A DNA stretch of 64,000 nt from Treponema bryantii. Lineage in GTDB: Bacteria; Spirochaetota; Spirochaetia; Treponematales; Treponemataceae. The first letter of the stretch is position 1. The number at the start of each line of letters is the position of its first letter. The translations under genes were made by a program, and so were the position numbers. This document shows, piece by piece, positions 25,777-34,861 of the stretch. The stretch lies in assembly GCF_900113965.1 (NCBI RefSeq), contig NZ_FORI01000001.1:186001-250000 (forward strand), given 5' to 3'. Under the pieces are notes generated by a model, which had not been told where the DNA came from, ran no database searches, and saw only the letters and a program-made list of their open reading frames with translations.

Positions 25777-28161
25777 ATGTTAAATTCTAAAGAACTGTCT
25801 CAATTTCCAATTACACCATATCTTGAACAGATTTGTGATGCACTCAAAAATTCTTCTTCCCGCTTTTTGATTTTAACTGCAGAGACGGCTGCCGGAAAAT
25901 CTACGGTGCTGCCGCTGGCATTGCTGCAGAATTTCTCTGGAAAAATTCTGATGACTGAACCTCGACGAATTGCGGTGCTTGGTGTTGCAAACCGATTGGG
26001 CGAACTGGCAAGTTGTGGTGAAGGCGGAAATCCTGTTGGTTATAAAATCCATCTTGAAAGTAAGATTACTCGTGATACAAGACTTGAGGTTGTGACTGAA
26101 GCAATTCTGGTTCGTCAGCTTCAAAGTGATCCGGCGCTGGAAGATTACAATGTTGTTGTGCTGGATGAGTTTCATGAGAGGTCGGTAAATACAGATTTAG
26201 CGCTGGCGTTTTTGAAAGAGGCGATGCAGCTTCGCGATGACCTTTTTGTTGTGATTATGTCGGCTACGATTGATACGGGGAGGCTGCAGAGATATCTTGG
26301 CGGATCGGCCGAGGGTGGCGAGGTGAAGACACTGGCTGAGGTTCCGGTATTTTCTGTGCCTGGGCGGCAGTTTCCCGTGAGGGTGATGTATGAGCCGGAA
26401 AAGTCTGTGGTGGTGGCTGTTAGGGAGGCGCTGAGGGCATCACGTGAAGGAAATATCCTAGTTTTTCTTCCGGGAATTGCTGATATTCGTAAGGCGCAGG
26501 AAGCTCTGCTTGAGACTGGTGATTTTGATGCAGACAGCGACACCGAGCTTTGTGTGCTTCATTCGAGCGTTTCTCTTGAAGAGCAGAAGCGGGTTATTAA
26601 ACCACCGCGGGAAGGAGAGAGTGCCAAGCGTCGTGTAATTTTGTCTTCTGCGATTGCGGAAACTTCGCTTACTGTTCCCGGTGTTACAACTGTTATTGAT
26701 TCGGGGCTTGCCCGCATAAACCGCATGGATTTGAATATCGGCATGGAAAAACTTTCTACAGAAGTTGAAAGTGAATTTTCTGCTGAGCAGCGAAAGGGAC
26801 GTGCGGGTCGTATTTGTGAAGGAACCTGTATCCGCCTTTGGGATGAACATGACCCTCGTGTAAAGGAACTGGCTCCGGAAATTTTGAGAACAGACCTTGT
26901 TCCGGTTGTGCTTGAGTGCAGTGAACGTGGCGTTTACAGCGTGGAAGGAATTGACTGGCTGGACAGTCCTTCTAAGGCGGCGTGGAAGACCAGCAGTGCG
27001 CTTTTGCGTCAGTTGGGTTTGATTCGTGATGATGGACACCTTACAGCTAAGGGAAAGGCTGCGCTGACTCTGGGTGTGCATCCGCGACTGGGCAGTATTG
27101 CGCTCGAGGTTTTTGATAATGGGAAGGGTCGGCTGAGTGATGAGGGGCGCGAACTATTATTGAAGTTCAGTACATATTCAGGTTCGTCGCGGGATTTGCA
27201 GAACCGGTTCATTGGGGATTTGGAACGCCGCCTCGGTGCGTGTAAATATTGTAGTGAGGGTGGGGCGGAATTCTTAATATTGTGCGGGTACCCGGACCGG
27301 CTCGCGATGAGGACTAGTGCGCCGGGGATTGAGCCGGCGGAATATAAATTTGCCGGGGGACGGCAGGCGCGACTGTATGCTTCTAATGCGCCGCTGTGGA
27401 TTGTTGCGCCTGAAGTTTTGGCAAAGAACTCGGATGCAGTGATTTTTGAATTTGCTGAATTGCCGGAGGCCGAAATCGGTGAGTTTCTGGAAAAACATTG
27501 CGAAATTCGTGAAATCTGTTCATTTGCTCATGGCTCTTTGCAGAAGTTTGAACAGAAATGTTATGGCGAAATTGTGCTCTCTTCTAAAAAAGTTCCAACC
27601 AGACCAGAGGATTTTGCAGAAGCCTGGGTTACAGAAATCTCAGAAAAAGGGCTGGATTGTCTTCCAAAGGATGCCCGCATAGAAAGCCTTTTGCTCAGGG
27701 CTGAGTTTATTAAACAGCAGAATGCAGGAGAAGTTCCTGAGTTAAATGCAGAAAATGCCCGTGAATGGCTTGTTCCGTTCTTGAGCGGAGCTGCATCATT
27801 AACTTCTCAAATTGTTTATGATGCCCTTTACTGGTATCTGAATGGTTCAGAAATTGACCGCCTGGTGCCAGAACAGCTTGTGCTTGAAAACGGCCGCCGC
27901 GTTAAAGTAAAATACGAAAAACAGGCAGAAATCCGTCCGATTATAGAAATCATAATTCAGCGTATTTTTGGTTGTTTTACTACTCCACAAATCTGCGGAA
28001 AGAAAGTTTTGCTGCGTCTGCTTTCACCGGCCAGCCGCCCGCTTCAGGTTACCGAAGATCTTGAGCATTTCTGGACCGGTGCCTGGGTTGAAATCTGCAA
28101 GGAGATGAAGGGAAGATATCCGAAGCACAACTGGGATTTCCGCGTAGTGGAGAAGGAATAG
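25777..28161 (+). CDS. hrpB: HrpB-like DEAH-type ATP-dependent helicase
   Basis: The 794-residue protein carries helicase motifs TAETAAGKSTVLPLALL (Walker A), MTEPRRIAVLGVANRL, the DEFHERS motif II typical of HrpB, IMSATID (motif III), and SSAIAETSLTVPGVTTVIDS with QRKGRAGRICEGTC in the second RecA domain, then HA2 and a C-terminal HrpB domain. It is an RNA- or DNA-dependent NTPase of unclear role. It begins three bases after the phosphatase stop and may be co-transcribed. Local use of GC-rich codons around 27100-27400 is noticeable. Confidence 0.9.
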   Translation: MLNSKELSQFPITPYLEQICDALKNSSSRFLILTAETAAGKSTVLPLALLQNFSGKILMTEPRRIAVLGVANRLGELASCGEGGNPVGYKIHLESKITRDTRLEVVTEAILVRQLQSDPALEDYNVVVLDEFHERSVNTDLALAFLKEAMQLRDDLFVVIMSATIDTGRLQRYLGGSAEGGEVKTLAEVPVFSVPGRQFPVRVMYEPEKSVVVAVREALRASREGNILVFLPGIADIRKAQEALLETGDFDADSDTELCVLHSSVSLEEQKRVIKPPREGESAKRRVILSSAIAETSLTVPGVTTVIDSGLARINRMDLNIGMEKLSTEVESEFSAEQRKGRAGRICEGTCIRLWDEHDPRVKELAPEILRTDLVPVVLECSERGVYSVEGIDWLDSPSKAAWKTSSALLRQLGLIRDDGHLTAKGKAALTLGVHPRLGSIALEVFDNGKGRLSDEGRELLLKFSTYSGSSRDLQNRFIGDLERRLGACKYCSEGGAEFLILCGYPDRLAMRTSAPGIEPAEYKFAGGRQARLYASNAPLWIVAPEVLAKNSDAVIFEFAELPEAEIGEFLEKHCEIREICSFAHGSLQKFEQKCYGEIVLSSKKVPTRPEDFAEAWVTEISEKGLDCLPKDARIESLLLRAEFIKQQNAGEVPELNAENAREWLVPFLSGAASLTSQIVYDALYWYLNGSEIDRLVPEQLVLENGRRVKVKYEKQAEIRPIIEIIIQRIFGCFTTPQICGKKVLLRLLSPASRPLQVTEDLEHFWTGAWVEICKEMKGRYPKHNWDFRVVEKE

Positions 28162-28222
28162 ATGCTGAACCCTGAATTCGTTTCAGGGTCAGCATGACGT
28201 CATCCCGAACTTGTTTCGGGAT
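28162..28222. repeat. Two tandem REP-like hairpins
   Basis: After the helicase stop comes ATGCTGAACCCTGA pairing with TCAGGGTCAGCAT (28162-28195, one bulge), then ATCCCGAA pairing with TTCGGGAT (28202-28222). The second belongs to the same family as 9421-9445. Confidence 0.7.
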
Positions 28223-28241
28223 CTGATAAAGGATTTTATTT

Positions 28242-29063
28242 ATGAATATTTTTTTAATCTTTCTAGGGCTTATCAGCATATCTTATGATTTCATCATTAC
28301 CTTTATGAATCCCGGAACCTTCTGGGACATTGTGGTTTCTTTCACTCACATCTGGACGGCTCTGGGTGCTTATCTGATTTTCCTTGGAATCTATAGAATT
28401 AAAACAGGACATTCTTTCTGGAGCATCTGGAAGAAGTGGATTAAAATAACGTTCGTCAGTTTGTTTACTGTTGGATTTGCAATAGCTATTATCAATCTGA
28501 TTTTTATTTTGAATCCTGTGATGGTTTCGGTAAAAGAAACTGCAGAGAATGTGATTCTTCTTGGCGGCGGAATTGATAAGGACGGAAATCTTCCTAAGCC
28601 TGTTATGGATCGTGTTGAAAAGGCTGCCGAATATCTAAATCAGCATCCGGAAACCATTTGTGTTGTGACTGGCGGAACATTAAAATGGCTGCCGTTTGCA
28701 GAAGCTCCTGAACTTAAGAATCAGCTTGTGAACAAAGGTGTAGCGCCTGAACGAATCTTAGTTGAAGATCAGGCAAAAGATACAATTCAGAATTTCCAGT
28801 TTAGTTGTAAAATGCTTGCAGAATATAGAGGGGTAAGTATTCAGGAAGTTTTAGATATGCCGACGGCAGTTGTTACTAGCCGTTATCATCTGCGCCGCAG
28901 CGAACGTCTTGCCCGCCGCATGGGCTTTAAAAATATTAAAGGGATTGGCTCTGCCTGCCCGGCAATTTACGTTCCACACAGTTACGTACGCGAAATCTGT
29001 GCATACGTAAAGTTGAATCTTAGAATTTTATTGACTGGGGAACCGAGAAGGATTAATAACTAA
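28242..29063 (+). CDS. YdcF/DUF218 family membrane protein
   Basis: The 273-residue protein has three hydrophobic helices in the first 95 residues and then a DUF218 domain with NVILLGGGIDKDGNLPK, TICVVTGGT, ERILVEDQAKDTIQNFQFS and AVVTSRYHLRRSERLARRMG. DUF218 includes ElyC and SanA, envelope-related proteins of unclear chemistry. The order of membrane part followed by catalytic-like part fits ElyC/YdcF. No co-transcribed neighbour is evident. Confidence 0.88.
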   Translation: MNIFLIFLGLISISYDFIITFMNPGTFWDIVVSFTHIWTALGAYLIFLGIYRIKTGHSFWSIWKKWIKITFVSLFTVGFAIAIINLIFILNPVMVSVKETAENVILLGGGIDKDGNLPKPVMDRVEKAAEYLNQHPETICVVTGGTLKWLPFAEAPELKNQLVNKGVAPERILVEDQAKDTIQNFQFSCKMLAEYRGVSIQEVLDMPTAVVTSRYHLRRSERLARRMGFKNIKGIGSACPAIYVPHSYVREICAYVKLNLRILLTGEPRRINN

Positions 29064-29098
29064 CAACCGGTAGTTTCGACAGGCTCAACCACCGGTTG
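29064..29098. repeat. GGTGGTTGAG-family palindrome
   Basis: CAACCGGTAGTTTCGAC followed by AGGCTCAACCACCGGTTG makes an almost perfect palindrome in the convergent spacer between the YdcF gene and proC. Confidence 0.8.
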
Positions 29099-29105
29099 TC
29101 TATAA

Positions 29106-29894
29106 CTATTTACCAAGTGCGATAGATCTGTTGCAAGCCGCAGTAACTGCTTCGATTACTGCGTTGCGGAAGTTATTTTTTTCGAGGGCTGCTACGCCTT
29201 CGATTGTAGTTCCGGCTGGTGAACAAACCATGTCCTTAAGAATTGCAGGGTGCTTTCCGCTTTCCAAAACCATTCCGGCAGAACCGTAAACAGTCTGTGC
29301 AGCATAAGTATATGCCTGAGCACGTGGCATTCCACAGCGAACAGCCGCATCAGCCAAAGCTTCAATAAACATAAATACAAAAGCAGGACCTGAACCACTA
29401 ACTGCAGTTACGCAGTCCATCAGTTTTTCAGGAACAACTTCAACCTTACCGGCACTGCTCAAAATCTCAATTGCAGTATTAGCTTCTGCTTCAGTAATAT
29501 TGTCTTTGTAAGTAACAGCTGTCATAGCTTCGCCAATCTGTGCACAAACGTTTGGCATCATGCGGATAAAGCGAGCCTTAGGAGCCCAGTTTTCGAGTTT
29601 TTCAATTTTTACACCGGCAGCCATAGAAATCACAACAGTCTTGTTAGAAATCTTTCCGGCAATTTCAGCAAAAACATCACCAAGGAACTGCGGCTTTACA
29701 GCAAGGAAAACATAGTCGCAGTCGAGCACATCAGTGTTGTTCTCAACAAAGGTAGCTCCAGTCTCAGCTGCAAAAGCCTTGCCCATCTCAACATTTTTAT
29801 CAGTAACCTTAATCTGGTTCACATCATATTTTTTGCAAACAGCGCGCATAATTGCACCGCCCATAGCACCAGTTCCAATACATCCGATTTTCAT
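29106..29894 (-). CDS. proC: Pyrroline-5-carboxylate reductase
   Basis: ProC catalyses the last step of proline synthesis with NAD(P)H. The 262-residue protein has the Rossmann motif IGCIGTGAMGGAIM, FLAVKPQFL, the segment RMMPNVCAQIGEAMTAV, and the C-terminal signature SGSGPAFVFMFIEALADAAV. It is the third gene of a proA-proB-proC run and starts 13 bases after proB. Confidence 0.96.
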   Translation of the reverse strand: MKIGCIGTGAMGGAIMRAVCKKYDVNQIKVTDKNVEMGKAFAAETGATFVENNTDVLDCDYVFLAVKPQFLGDVFAEIAGKISNKTVVISMAAGVKIEKLENWAPKARFIRMMPNVCAQIGEAMTAVTYKDNITEAEANTAIEILSSAGKVEVVPEKLMDCVTAVSGSGPAFVFMFIEALADAAVRCGMPRAQAYTYAAQTVYGSAGMVLESGKHPAILKDMVCSPAGTTIEGVAALEKNNFRNAVIEAVTAACNRSIALGK

Positions 29895-29907
29895 TTTTTC
29901 TATCCTC

Positions 29908-30705
29908 CTATTCAGCCGAGAACAAAGTTCCCTTTGCGTTTTCTTCTAAAAGTCCGGTGAGTGCCTTTTCTTTGCCGCCATTAGCAAGCAGCATCTCAAT
30001 TCCATACTCGGTTACCTTCTCTGCAGCCTGAATCTTTGTTTCCATACCGCCGGTACCAAAAGCGTTTGTATCTCCAATCTTAATTGATTTTCTGAGTTCT
30101 GGAATCGACTCAACACTCTCAATCAACTTAGCCTCTGGATTTGTCTTTGGATTATCTGAGTAAACGCCGTCGATGTCACTGAAGAGAATCAAGAGGTCTG
30201 CTGACCACAAAATTGCTGTGAGTGCACTCAGGTTATCGTTATCACCAATCTTAATTTCATCAAAGCTTACACTGTCGTTTTCGTTGATGATGGGTACAAC
30301 GCCTTCGTCAACCAGAGTAAACAATGTATTGCGGATATTCAAAGAGCGGTGTTCGTTCTTAAAATCATCCTTTGTGAGTAAGAGCTGACCGATATGAAGG
30401 TCTTGCTTCTGGAAGGCCTTGCGCCACTGATGCATAAGCTCTACCTGACCAATTGCGCACAGGGCCTGGCGGTAGTGAACGTCCTTTTTGCGGGCCCATT
30501 CTTTTGTTGTAGAAACACCGGCAACCTGAGCTCCCGAAGAAACCAGGATAATCTGTTTTCCCTGTTTGATAAGCTCGGCACACTGAGCGGCAAATTCTTC
30601 CATGAACAGAGTGTTCTGAGTTCCGTCTTCTTTTGCCAGAGTGTTCGAGCCGATTTTTATAACTATTTTTCTAGCTTTTTTTAGGCTTTCGTTTATTTTA
30701 CTCAT
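29908..30705 (-). CDS. proB: Glutamate 5-kinase
   Basis: ProB phosphorylates glutamate at the start of proline synthesis. The 265-residue protein has the amino-acid-kinase fold: VIKIGSNTLA, ILVSSGAQVAGV, NENDSVSFDEIKIGDNDNLSA and FGTGGMETKIQAAE. It lacks the C-terminal PUA domain found in many longer ProB proteins (about 370 residues) and is therefore a short form. It lies between proA and proC on the minus strand. Confidence 0.95.
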   Translation of the reverse strand: MSKINESLKKARKIVIKIGSNTLAKEDGTQNTLFMEEFAAQCAELIKQGKQIILVSSGAQVAGVSTTKEWARKKDVHYRQALCAIGQVELMHQWRKAFQKQDLHIGQLLLTKDDFKNEHRSLNIRNTLFTLVDEGVVPIINENDSVSFDEIKIGDNDNLSALTAILWSADLLILFSDIDGVYSDNPKTNPEAKLIESVESIPELRKSIKIGDTNAFGTGGMETKIQAAEKVTEYGIEMLLANGGKEKALTGLLEENAKGTLFSAE

Positions 30706-30725
30706 TTTCGTTTTTCCTTTCCGTC

Positions 30726-30795
30726 GTCATTGCGAGGAGCGTTAGCGACGTGGCAATCTAATAAATGGATTGCTTCGCTTTGCTCGCAATGACGG
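30726..30795. repeat. Palindromic repeat pair, GTCATTGCGAG family
   Basis: GTCATTGCGAGGAGCG...GGCAATCTA (30726-30760) faces ATGGATTGCTTCGC...CTCGCAATGACGG (30765-30795). The pair fills most of the proA-proB spacer, so it would be transcribed as a long hairpin inside the operon. Confidence 0.8.
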
Positions 30796-30796
30796 T

Positions 30797-32086
30797 CTAT
30801 CTTATTTGTCCTTCACCATCTATCAGATACTTGGTGGTTGTTAATACTTTAATTCCCATAGGTCCGCGGGCGTGCAGCTTCTGGGTGCTGATTCCGAGTT
30901 CTGCGCCGAAGCCGAACTCGCCGCCGTCTGTAAAGCGGGTGCTGGCATTTACGTAAACGCAGCTGGCGTCAATCATAGACTGGAAGAGTCTTGTGTTTGC
31001 GCGGCTCTCAGAAATAATGCTTTCACTGTGCTTTGTATTGTGCGAATTGATGTAGCTGATTGCTTCTTCAATTGAATCAACAACCTTGATACAGCATTCG
31101 TAGTCCAGGTATTCGTTGCCAAAGTCGGCATCGGTAGCTGGAACGAGGGTGGTTTCGATACACTCGCTTCGCGAGCACTCAACCACCGCTGGTTTTAAGA
31201 TTTCAAAAGAACGTTCATCTGCGTGAAGTTTTACGCGGCCGGCAAAAGTTTCTTCCAGTTTTGGAAGAAATTCGGCAGCAACTTTACTGTGTACAACAAT
31301 GCACTCAATAGCGTTGCAAACGCTTGGACGCTGAATCTTTGCATTCTCAGCAATTTTACAAGCCATATCCAAATCACCAAATTCATCAACATAAAGATGA
31401 CAAACACCACTTCCAGTTTCAATAACCGGAACCTTGGCATTACGAACAACGTTCTCTATCAGCTTTTTACCGCCGCGTGGAAGACATACATCAATCATAC
31501 CAACGGCATTCAAAATCTCATCAACATCACTATGGTCGTGTTCGCGTACTTCAACCAGTTCAATTGCATCAGAAACACCGCCGGCAACTCCATCCAGCGC
31601 TGCCTTAATCACTCTTACAATCTCTTTATTTGAATTATAGGCAGAAGATGAACCACGAAGCAAAATAGCATTTCCGCTCTTATAAGCGAGACTGAAGGCG
31701 TCTACAGTAACGTTAGGACGGCTTTCGTAAATAATTGCCACAACCCCGAGCGGTACACGAACCTGACGGATTGTCATTCCATTGGGAGTTTTCCAGCCTG
31801 CAACCTCTTCGCCAACGGGGTCTGTCTGACTAATCACAATGCGAAGACTGTCGATAATGCCGTCAATTCTCTTATCGTTGAGCATAAGACGGTCAATGAT
31901 AGATTCGGAAATGCCGGCAGCACGGGCAGCTTTTACATCTGCGTCGTTAGCAGCAATAATCGAAGCACGGTTTTTGTCCAGGGCTTCGGCTACTGCAACA
32001 AGTGCGGCATTTTTTTCGCTGGCATTCTGAAGGGCAAGCTTCTGACTGGCAGCACGCAGGGAATTGGTTGTTTTTTTCAGGTCCAT
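30797..32086 (-). CDS. proA: Gamma-glutamyl phosphate reductase
   Basis: ProA reduces glutamyl phosphate to the semialdehyde in proline synthesis. The 429 residues show RVPLGVVAIIYESRPNVTVD, NAILLRGSSSAYNSN, SVCNAIECIVVHS (catalytic Cys) and TRFTDGGEFGFGAELGIST. ATG 32086 is chosen because GAGGAA lies just upstream; the longer open frame is repeat sequence. About 13 residues (VVECSRSECIETT) come from a palindromic repeat at 31148-31187 inserted in frame ahead of the conserved DADFGNEYLDYECC segment. Without them the length would be the usual 416 or so. It is first in the proA-proB-proC run. Confidence 0.95.
   Translation of the reverse strand: MDLKKTTNSLRAASQKLALQNASEKNAALVAVAEALDKNRASIIAANDADVKAARAAGISESIIDRLMLNDKRIDGIIDSLRIVISQTDPVGEEVAGWKTPNGMTIRQVRVPLGVVAIIYESRPNVTVDAFSLAYKSGNAILLRGSSSAYNSNKEIVRVIKAALDGVAGGVSDAIELVEVREHDHSDVDEILNAVGMIDVCLPRGGKKLIENVVRNAKVPVIETGSGVCHLYVDEFGDLDMACKIAENAKIQRPSVCNAIECIVVHSKVAAEFLPKLEETFAGRVKLHADERSFEILKPAVVECSRSECIETTLVPATDADFGNEYLDYECCIKVVDSIEEAISYINSHNTKHSESIISESRANTRLFQSMIDASCVYVNASTRFTDGGEFGFGAELGISTQKLHARGPMGIKVLTTTKYLIDGEGQIR
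31148..31187. repeat. In-frame palindromic repeat inside proA
   Basis: The element starts GGTGGTTTCGATACACTCGC, continues with TTCGCGAGCACTC and ends AACCACC. It has an inner stem CTCGC/GCGAG. It is a close relative of the copy at 18513-18550. Confidence 0.85.
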
Positions 32087-32104
32087 AGGGTTCCTCGTTG
32101 TGTC

Positions 32105-32160
32105 ATCCTCGGGCTTGATCCGGGGATCTTGTTCTGGTGATTTCGACAGGCTCAATCACC
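32105..32160. repeat. REP-like hairpin followed by a GGTGGTTGAG-family relic
   Basis: ATCCTCGGGCTTGATCCGGGGAT (32105-32127, with mismatches) is followed by GGTGATTTCGAC...CTCAATCACC (32135-32160). They lie immediately upstream of proA and give its open frame a spurious N-terminal extension. Confidence 0.65.
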
Positions 32161-32170
32161 GCGGTTTTGT

Positions 32171-32206
32171 AAAAAAAAAGACCGGAACTTACCTAAGCTC
32201 CGGTCT
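32171..32206 (-). terminator. Rho-independent terminator after the 32221-32742 gene
   Basis: AGACCGGA and TCCGGTCT form an 8-base-pair stem, extended inward by CTTA/TAAG. On the minus strand it is followed by a run of nine T. It would end the minus-strand gene at 32221-32742 and separate it from proA. Confidence 0.85.
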
Positions 32207-32220
32207 GCTAAATTCAAAAA

Positions 32221-32742
32221 TTAGTAATTCGCAAGGAAATACATTCCGAGCAGAATAGCTAACCGGCACTTTTCTTCTGACCATTCAGTTTTGGGAGGAA
32301 GGTTTGAAATGTACCACCAGAAAATACCAAATTCTGGGTCAATGCGGAGAGTGTATTCTGCAAAATCAGGAGTGTCCGGTTTCTGTCCGAACATCAGGAA
32401 TACTGCCTGATTAATCAACTGTAAGAAGAGAACGTAATTGTCTTTCCAGGAATTATTGCTCATAAAAACATCAAGCTGATAAAGCAGCTGATCCTTTAAG
32501 GCAATGTCCGATTTTTCCACCCATGTTTTCTGTACAAGAAGGGTAAGATTATTTTTGAAGCTTGATACTAACTTTTCAGCAGCATCTTCTTTCATTTTTG
32601 AAAAACCCTTTCCTGAACCAAACGCAGCGGCAATTGTATCGGCAGACGATTCGTATCCTTTTTCTTTATTAAGGAAGTTAGAAAGCGAATCAATAGTCTT
32701 TGAGTCTAAAAATTCTGTAAGTATGTCGGCCTGTTTAGTCAT
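32221..32742 (-). CDS. Hypothetical protein
   Basis: I do not recognise this 173-residue protein. It is mostly helical, with no signal peptide or transmembrane segment. The C-terminal third has an aromatic-rich stretch (DPEFGIFWWYISNLPPKTEW) and a hydrophobic end (CRLAILLGMYFLANY). A strong terminator follows it and its upstream spacer carries no repeat, so it appears to be a single-gene transcript. Confidence 0.7.
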   Translation of the reverse strand: MTKQADILTEFLDSKTIDSLSNFLNKEKGYESSADTIAAAFGSGKGFSKMKEDAAEKLVSSFKNNLTLLVQKTWVEKSDIALKDQLLYQLDVFMSNNSWKDNYVLFLQLINQAVFLMFGQKPDTPDFAEYTLRIDPEFGIFWWYISNLPPKTEWSEEKCRLAILLGMYFLANY

Positions 32743-32876
32743 ACTGTAGATATTAAAGATTTATTCAGTGTTGGTCAAGTTTGCGGTTGGTGGTGAAACG
32801 TTTTGTCAGTTCGAAAAGAATTCGTCAAATCAAATAAATCATAGTAGAATATAGAAATTGATTTAAGGAGATATTC

Positions 32877-34253
32877 TTGAGACCCCAGAATTTAACGGCA
32901 GAAGAGCAGTACAACAAGATGGTTAATACACCGGTGTCTAAGCTGATTACCGGGCTTGCAATACCGACTGTCATTTCTATGCTGGTAACTTCCGTGTATA
33001 ACATGGCAGATACCTTCTTTGTTTCGCATATAAATACACAGGCAAGTGCGGCAGTTGGAATTGTTTTTCCTGTTATGTCGATTATTCAGGCGTGCGGTTT
33101 TACGCTTGGTATGGGCGGCGGAAGTCTTGTTTCGGTAAGGCTCGGCCAGAAACGTAATGATGAGGCAAACTATATTGCATCTACAGCATTTTTCACGGCG
33201 CTTGGAATTGGTGCTCTGATTACAATTTTTGGAAATATTTTTTCGAATCAGTTTTTGAGTCTTGTTGGTGCATCGGAAACTATTCTGCCTTATGCACATG
33301 CCTATGCCCGCTATATTTTCTGGGGCGCTCCAATCATGTGTGCTTCGTTTGTTTTGAACAATGTTCTGCGTTCCGAGGGTAAAGCCTTCTTTTCTATGAT
33401 TGCTTTGACCAGCGGTGGTCTTATAAATATTGCGCTGGACCCTCTGTTTATTTACGGGCTTGGTCTTGGAATCAGCGGAGCTGCAATTGCGACTTTAGTG
33501 AGTCAGTCTATTTCCTTTTTGATTTTGCTGAGCTGGTTTTTGCGTGGTAAAGCAGTTTGCCGCATGAACATAAAATTCTACAAGCCTACTGGTCAGATTC
33601 TTGGAAAGACAATTACTACAGGTTTGCCTTCACTTGCACGTCAGGGACTTTCGAGTGTTGCGACAATTCTTTTGAATACGGCAGCCATAAAATATGGTGA
33701 TGCTGCTGTTGCGGCTATGGCAATTTGCGGAAAAATTGTCTGGTTTGTCGGCTCTCTTATGATTGGTATTGGTCAGGGATTTAGTCCGGTTAGCGGTTAT
33801 AACTATGGTGCAAAGCGTTACGACCGCGTGAAGGCGGCGTACTTTTTTATGGTGAAAGCCGGTGTTGCAATTATGACTTCTTTTGGTATTGTGATTTTCA
33901 TTTTTGCAAATCAGATTATGCAGAGCTTTATAAAGGATGAGGCTGCGGTTGCGATTGGTGTTGTGGCTTTGCGCTGGCAGATTGCGTTCATTCCGTTCCT
34001 GCCGGTGATTGTCGGAACAAATATGCTGATGCAGTCTACACGACACATTAAGGCTGCAACCTTCCTTTCTATGAACCGTAACGGTATTTATTTTATTCCT
34101 GCCGTTTTGATTTTACCGAATGTGCTCGGCCTTTTTGGTGTAGAAATAACCCAGCTGGTTGCAGACATTTTTAGTGCAGTTACAGCCATTCCATATCTGA
34201 TTCACATGTTCCGCAAGCTTGATCGTCTTGCGAAAGACCAGCCTCAGTCATAA
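32877..34253 (+). CDS. MATE family efflux transporter
   Basis: The 458-residue protein has 12 predicted transmembrane helices and MatE-domain sequence (ISMLVTSVYNMADTFFVSHI near the N-terminus, GLPSLARQGLSSVATILLN in the second half). MATE pumps export drugs or metabolites with Na+ or H+. The start is a TTG at 32877: a strong AAGGAG lies six to seven bases upstream, and no ATG fits before MVNTPVSKL. The 3' end overlaps the convergent kinase gene by 74 bases. A second MATE gene lies at 39506. Confidence 0.9.
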   Translation: MRPQNLTAEEQYNKMVNTPVSKLITGLAIPTVISMLVTSVYNMADTFFVSHINTQASAAVGIVFPVMSIIQACGFTLGMGGGSLVSVRLGQKRNDEANYIASTAFFTALGIGALITIFGNIFSNQFLSLVGASETILPYAHAYARYIFWGAPIMCASFVLNNVLRSEGKAFFSMIALTSGGLINIALDPLFIYGLGLGISGAAIATLVSQSISFLILLSWFLRGKAVCRMNIKFYKPTGQILGKTITTGLPSLARQGLSSVATILLNTAAIKYGDAAVAAMAICGKIVWFVGSLMIGIGQGFSPVSGYNYGAKRYDRVKAAYFFMVKAGVAIMTSFGIVIFIFANQIMQSFIKDEAAVAIGVVALRWQIAFIPFLPVIVGTNMLMQSTRHIKAATFLSMNRNGIYFIPAVLILPNVLGLFGVEITQLVADIFSAVTAIPYLIHMFRKLDRLAKDQPQS

Positions 34254-34773
34254 TTCTGTCGGCAAATGCGTCAGCATCGTAAGTGGTGCCGGCAGTTATT
34301 TCCAGATTAGGGATATCGAATTTTTCACAGTCTTTCTTAAACTCCTGGCTGCAGATAATGAGGCGCTCGAGGTCAGGATTGTCGTCGAGACGTTTTTCAA
34401 TTACGCTTGCTTTTCCTGCCACTTTATCAAAATTAGCGCGAAGATAAGCCTCGTCCATCGTAATAAAGGTACAGTAGATTTTTGAAAGATATTCCGGTGT
34501 AAAAGACTCTTTCCATTCGCCAGGAATATAGCAGCCTTCCAAAATCATATTCTGATCATTTTCAATTGCAGTCTTAATCATCTCTGCAACGAACGGCCAG
34601 AGGAAATAGCGCATCTTGTAATCGTCTTCCACGGTTAGTTCTGTGCGACCACTGCGAATAAATCCCATTTTCAGATGATCCAGACTCACGTACGGAAAGT
34701 GTATTCGTTCCAAAAGTTTCTGCGCAATTAAAGTTTTACCAACGTGGCTTGAGCCGCCAATCAGAATAATCAT
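34180..34773 (-). CDS. P-loop kinase-like protein
   Basis: The 197-residue protein has a Walker A loop GGSSHVGKTLIAQKL (about residues 6-20), followed by YVSLDHLKMGFIRSG and MILEGCYIPGEWKESF, which resembles small-molecule kinases of the 2-phosphoglycerate kinase or shikimate/adenylate kinase type. The substrate is unknown. Its 3' end overlaps the MATE gene on the other strand by 74 bases, and its promoter region is shared with xylB, including a LacI-type palindrome 43 bases upstream of its ATG. Confidence 0.72.
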   Translation of the reverse strand: MIILIGGSSHVGKTLIAQKLLERIHFPYVSLDHLKMGFIRSGRTELTVEDDYKMRYFLWPFVAEMIKTAIENDQNMILEGCYIPGEWKESFTPEYLSKIYCTFITMDEAYLRANFDKVAGKASVIEKRLDDNPDLERLIICSQEFKKDCEKFDIPNLEITAGTTYDADAFADRIMTEAGLSQDDQACGTCESDMEWL

Positions 34774-34815
34774 TTTTCACCTCGAGATTTAGCATAATAT
34801 TGAAATGTTTAAAAA

Positions 34816-34827
34816 GCAACCGGTTGC
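34816..34827. promoter_or_regulatory. LacI-type operator upstream of xylB
   Basis: GCAACCGGTTGC is a perfect 12-base palindrome of the LacI-family type. It lies between the divergent kinase gene and xylB, about 25 bases upstream of a -10 box at 34853. The same palindrome, extended by one base pair on each side, lies at 45743-45756. Confidence 0.75.
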
Positions 34828-34849
34828 CGTAGAAAGAGTGGATTTATCG

Positions 34850-34858
34850 TGTTATAAT
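34850..34858 (+). promoter_or_regulatory. Extended -10 promoter for xylB
   Basis: TGTTATAAT is an extended -10 box with a perfect TATAAT. A good -35 is not seen; the operator at 34816-34827 covers that area, which would let a repressor block polymerase. The transcript would carry a long repeat-rich leader to 35021. Confidence 0.6.
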
Positions 34859-34861
34859 GTA

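Noticed and set aside
32087-32155. N-terminal extension of proA
   Set aside because: The extra residues (LSKSPEQDPRIKPEDD) are translated repeats; a good ribosome site precedes ATG 32086.
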